The translations under genes were made by a program, and so were the position numbers. DNA of 9,110 nt from an uncultured Synechococcus sp. Lineage in GTDB: Bacteria; Cyanobacteriota; Cyanobacteriia; PCC-6307; Cyanobiaceae. Below the pieces are notes generated by a model, which saw nothing but the letters and a program-made list of their open reading frames with translations, had not been told where the DNA came from and did not search any database. Shown piece by piece: positions 7,216 through 9,110 of this stretch (within the stretch, counting starts at the first letter, position 1; every line of letters starts with the position of its first letter). Where the stretch lies: positions 1 through 9,110 of the forward strand of contig CAJWAH010000051.1 of NCBI GenBank assembly GCA_913020095.1, read 5' to 3'.

Positions 7216-7255
7216 CATCCCCTTTCCTTTCCTCTGTCCCAGCGCCTCAGGTTCC

Positions 7256-7723
7256 ATGCACAGCTGGCTTCTGCTGGCCGAAGCAGCTACCCCCAAGGGT
7301 GGTCTGTTTGATCTCGATGCCACCCTGCCGCTCATGGCGGTCCAGGTGGTGGTGCTCACCTTCGTCCTCAACGCCCTGTTTTTCCGCCCAGTCGGCAAAG
7401 CAGTGGAGGACCGTGAGGGTTACATCAGCACCAGCCGCGCCCAGGCCAAAGAAAAATTGGCCCAGGCCGAGCGTTTAGAGGCTGAGCTCAAGGCCCAGCT
7501 CCTGGATGCCCGCAAGCAATCGGTTGCGGTTATTCAACAAGCCGAAGAAGAGGTGGATCGCCTCTTCCGTGAAGCCTTGGCTGTTGCCCAAAGCGAAGCC
7601 AACAGCGTGCGTGAGAAAGCTCGCGGCGAGGTGGATGCCGAAAAGGCCAAGGCCTTCTCCGGCATCGATGCTCAAGCCGAAAAGCTCAGCTCCCTGATCG
7701 TTGACCGTTTGCTGGCCGCCTGA
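7256..7723 (+). CDS. atpG: ATP synthase Fo subunit b' (second peripheral stalk subunit)
   Basis: Subunit b' pairs with b to form the heterodimeric stator stalk of photosynthetic ATP synthases; this protein is also named AtpF2 and should not be confused with gamma, called AtpG elsewhere. The 155-residue protein has a short N-terminus, one membrane helix (about 22-43) ending in FFRPVG, then a long charged Ala/Glu/Lys-rich coiled coil (about 55-150) ending LIVDRLLAA. The ATG at 7256 follows a 71-bp gap with a hairpin and a C/T-rich tract and lacks a Shine-Dalgarno sequence. Its TGA stop shares one base with the ATG of the b gene (TGATG), which points to coupled translation and roughly equal b and b' output. 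Confidence 0.96.
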   Translation: MHSWLLLAEAATPKGGLFDLDATLPLMAVQVVVLTFVLNALFFRPVGKAVEDREGYISTSRAQAKEKLAQAERLEAELKAQLLDARKQSVAVIQQAEEEVDRLFREALAVAQSEANSVREKARGEVDAEKAKAFSGIDAQAEKLSSLIVDRLLAA

Positions 7724-8238
7724 TGACCACGTCACTTCCTTTCGTTCTGGCGAATCACGGGTTTGCCCTGAACTTCAACGTCTTTGAGACCAACCTCATC
7801 AACCTGGTCCTCGTGATCGCGTTGCTGGTGTATTTCCTCAAGGGATTCCTCGGCGGCATCCTCGAGCGTCGCCGTGAGGCCATCCTCGCGGACCTCAAAG
7901 ATGCTGAGGAGCGCCTGGTCGTTGCCAGCAAGGCCCTGGAAGAGGGACAGCGTGAACTGGCTCAAGCCAAGTCAACCGCTGAAAAAATCTTGGCTGAAGC
8001 CAAGCAGCGCGCTCAGCTGATCCGCGAGGACGGCGAGAAGCGCACGATCGAAGAGATGGCACGCATCAAGCAAGATGCCAACGCCAATCTCAACGCCGAA
8101 GCCGCCCGTGTGATTGAAGCCCTGCGCGCTGAAACAGCGCGGACGGCCATCGATAAGGCATTGGCTGCCCTGCCCAAGCGTCTCAACGATGCGAAGCGGG
8201 CTGAACTGATTGACCGTTCCATCGAGGCACTCGGATAA
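7723..8238 (+). CDS. atpF: ATP synthase Fo subunit b
   Basis: Subunit b is the other half of the peripheral stalk, holding the catalytic head still against the rotor by binding delta. The 171-residue protein has a family-typical ETNLINL (23-29) at the start of its single membrane helix (about 24-45). A basic ERRRE patch follows, then a long coiled coil rich in Ala, Glu, Lys and Arg. The ATG at 7723 overlaps the b' stop by one base. The stop is 4 nt before the delta start, so b', b and delta form one tightly coupled translational unit. I see no truncation. Confidence 0.97.
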   Translation: MTTSLPFVLANHGFALNFNVFETNLINLVLVIALLVYFLKGFLGGILERRREAILADLKDAEERLVVASKALEEGQRELAQAKSTAEKILAEAKQRAQLIREDGEKRTIEEMARIKQDANANLNAEAARVIEALRAETARTAIDKALAALPKRLNDAKRAELIDRSIEALG

Positions 8239-8242
8239 GGCC

Positions 8243-8788
8243 ATGCCCCTGCTCAACACCCTTGCCACCCCCTACGCCGACGCCTTGTTGCAGGTGGGTG
8301 AATCCCGCAAAGAGAGCGATGCTCTGGCTGATGAAGCCAAAGCCCTGCTCAGCGCCTGGTCATCCAGCCAGGAGCTGCAGGACGCCATGCGCTCTCCGGT
8401 GCTCTCTGTCGAGGGCAAGAAACAAGCGTTGAACAGCCTGTTCAGCGAGAGCATCAGCCCGGCGATGCTCAATCTCCTCAAACTGCTTGCCGACCGTCAG
8501 CGGATCGGCATGCTCGACGCTGTCCTGGAGCGATTCCTGGAGCTCTACCGCGAGCTTCGTGGCATCACCCTGGCCTACGTCACCTCGGCCACTGCTCTGA
8601 GCGAGCAGCAACAGGACAAACTCACCGAGAAGGTGAAGACCGTGGCCGGCACCACCGCGGTGGATATTGATCTATCCGTTGACCCCGATTTGATCGGCGG
8701 TTTCGTGGTGCGACTTGGCTCACAAGTGATCGACGCCAGCCTGCGAGGTCAGGTGCGGCAACTCGGCCTGTCCCTGGCACGGGCCTGA
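8243..8788 (+). CDS. atpH: ATP synthase F1 subunit delta
   Basis: Delta (called atpD in cyanobacterial naming) sits on top of the F1 head and ties it to the b/b' stalk. I start it at the ATG at 8243, giving 181 residues beginning MPLLNTLATPYADAL, the usual N-terminus; an earlier in-frame start at 8210 would lie within the b gene and add 11 unrelated residues. The N-terminal helical domain spans about 1-105. The C-terminal part holds the signature DPDLIGGFVVRLGSQVIDAS (147-166), continuing to LRGQVRQL (167-174). It is 4 nt after the b stop and 45 bp before alpha. Confidence 0.97.
   Translation: MPLLNTLATPYADALLQVGESRKESDALADEAKALLSAWSSSQELQDAMRSPVLSVEGKKQALNSLFSESISPAMLNLLKLLADRQRIGMLDAVLERFLELYRELRGITLAYVTSATALSEQQQDKLTEKVKTVAGTTAVDIDLSVDPDLIGGFVVRLGSQVIDASLRGQVRQLGLSLARA

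Positions 8789-9110
<322 letters not shown>

Noticed and set aside
7203..7240. A third full quadruplex motif in the atpE-atpG gap
   Set aside because: Only three suitably spaced runs are present on the minus strand; the fourth is 15 nt away, beyond the usual loop limit.
8210..8242. An 11-codon N-terminal extension of the delta subunit
   Set aside because: It would start inside the b gene; the product from the ATG at 8243 begins exactly like known delta subunits.

Overview
The window comes from a phycobilisome-containing picocyanobacterium, most likely of the marine Synechococcus/Cyanobium group. The evidence is an allophycocyanin alpha gene and a very large phycobilisome core-membrane linker (both on the minus strand), followed by a plus-strand cyanobacterial-type F1Fo ATP synthase operon with separate b and b' genes. 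The sequence is GC-rich, with short gaps inside the operon, and I saw no copy of the GCGATCGC (HIP1) palindrome common in many freshwater cyanobacteria. The genus is an inference from gene content and protein style; no search was possible.

Layout. 1-245 (minus) is the first 81 codons of apcA, cut just after its bilin-binding cysteine. 246-603 has no gene: it carries a terminator-like hairpin behind apcE and an AT-rich upstream/leader region for apcA with several inverted repeats and a spaced direct repeat. 604-4224 (minus) is apcE (LCM), 1206 residues: a bilin-binding phycobiliprotein-like domain and four REP linker domains. 4225-4378 is the region between divergent genes. 4379-5575 (plus) is a class I SAM-dependent methyltransferase of unknown substrate. 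5576-5660 is the presumed atp leader. 5661-9110 (plus) is the ATP synthase operon in the order atp1, a, c, b', b, delta, alpha (alpha truncated by the window end).

How it fits together. ApcA and ApcE build the phycobilisome core. ApcE anchors the antenna to the thylakoid and is one of the terminal energy emitters passing excitation to photosystem II. ATP synthase spends the resulting proton gradient. So the two halves are the light-harvesting core and the ATP-producing end of photosynthesis, transcribed divergently, with the methyltransferase between them on the ATP synthase side.

The genes are mostly textbook. The least ordinary signals are the four-REP architecture of ApcE with long basic Ser/Pro-rich spacers, the cluster of repeats upstream of apcA, and the three longer gaps inside the atp operon. 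Those gaps are C/T-rich on the coding strand. Two hold canonical four-run G-quadruplex motifs on the template strand, and the third holds a perfect 8-bp hairpin just behind the c-subunit gene.
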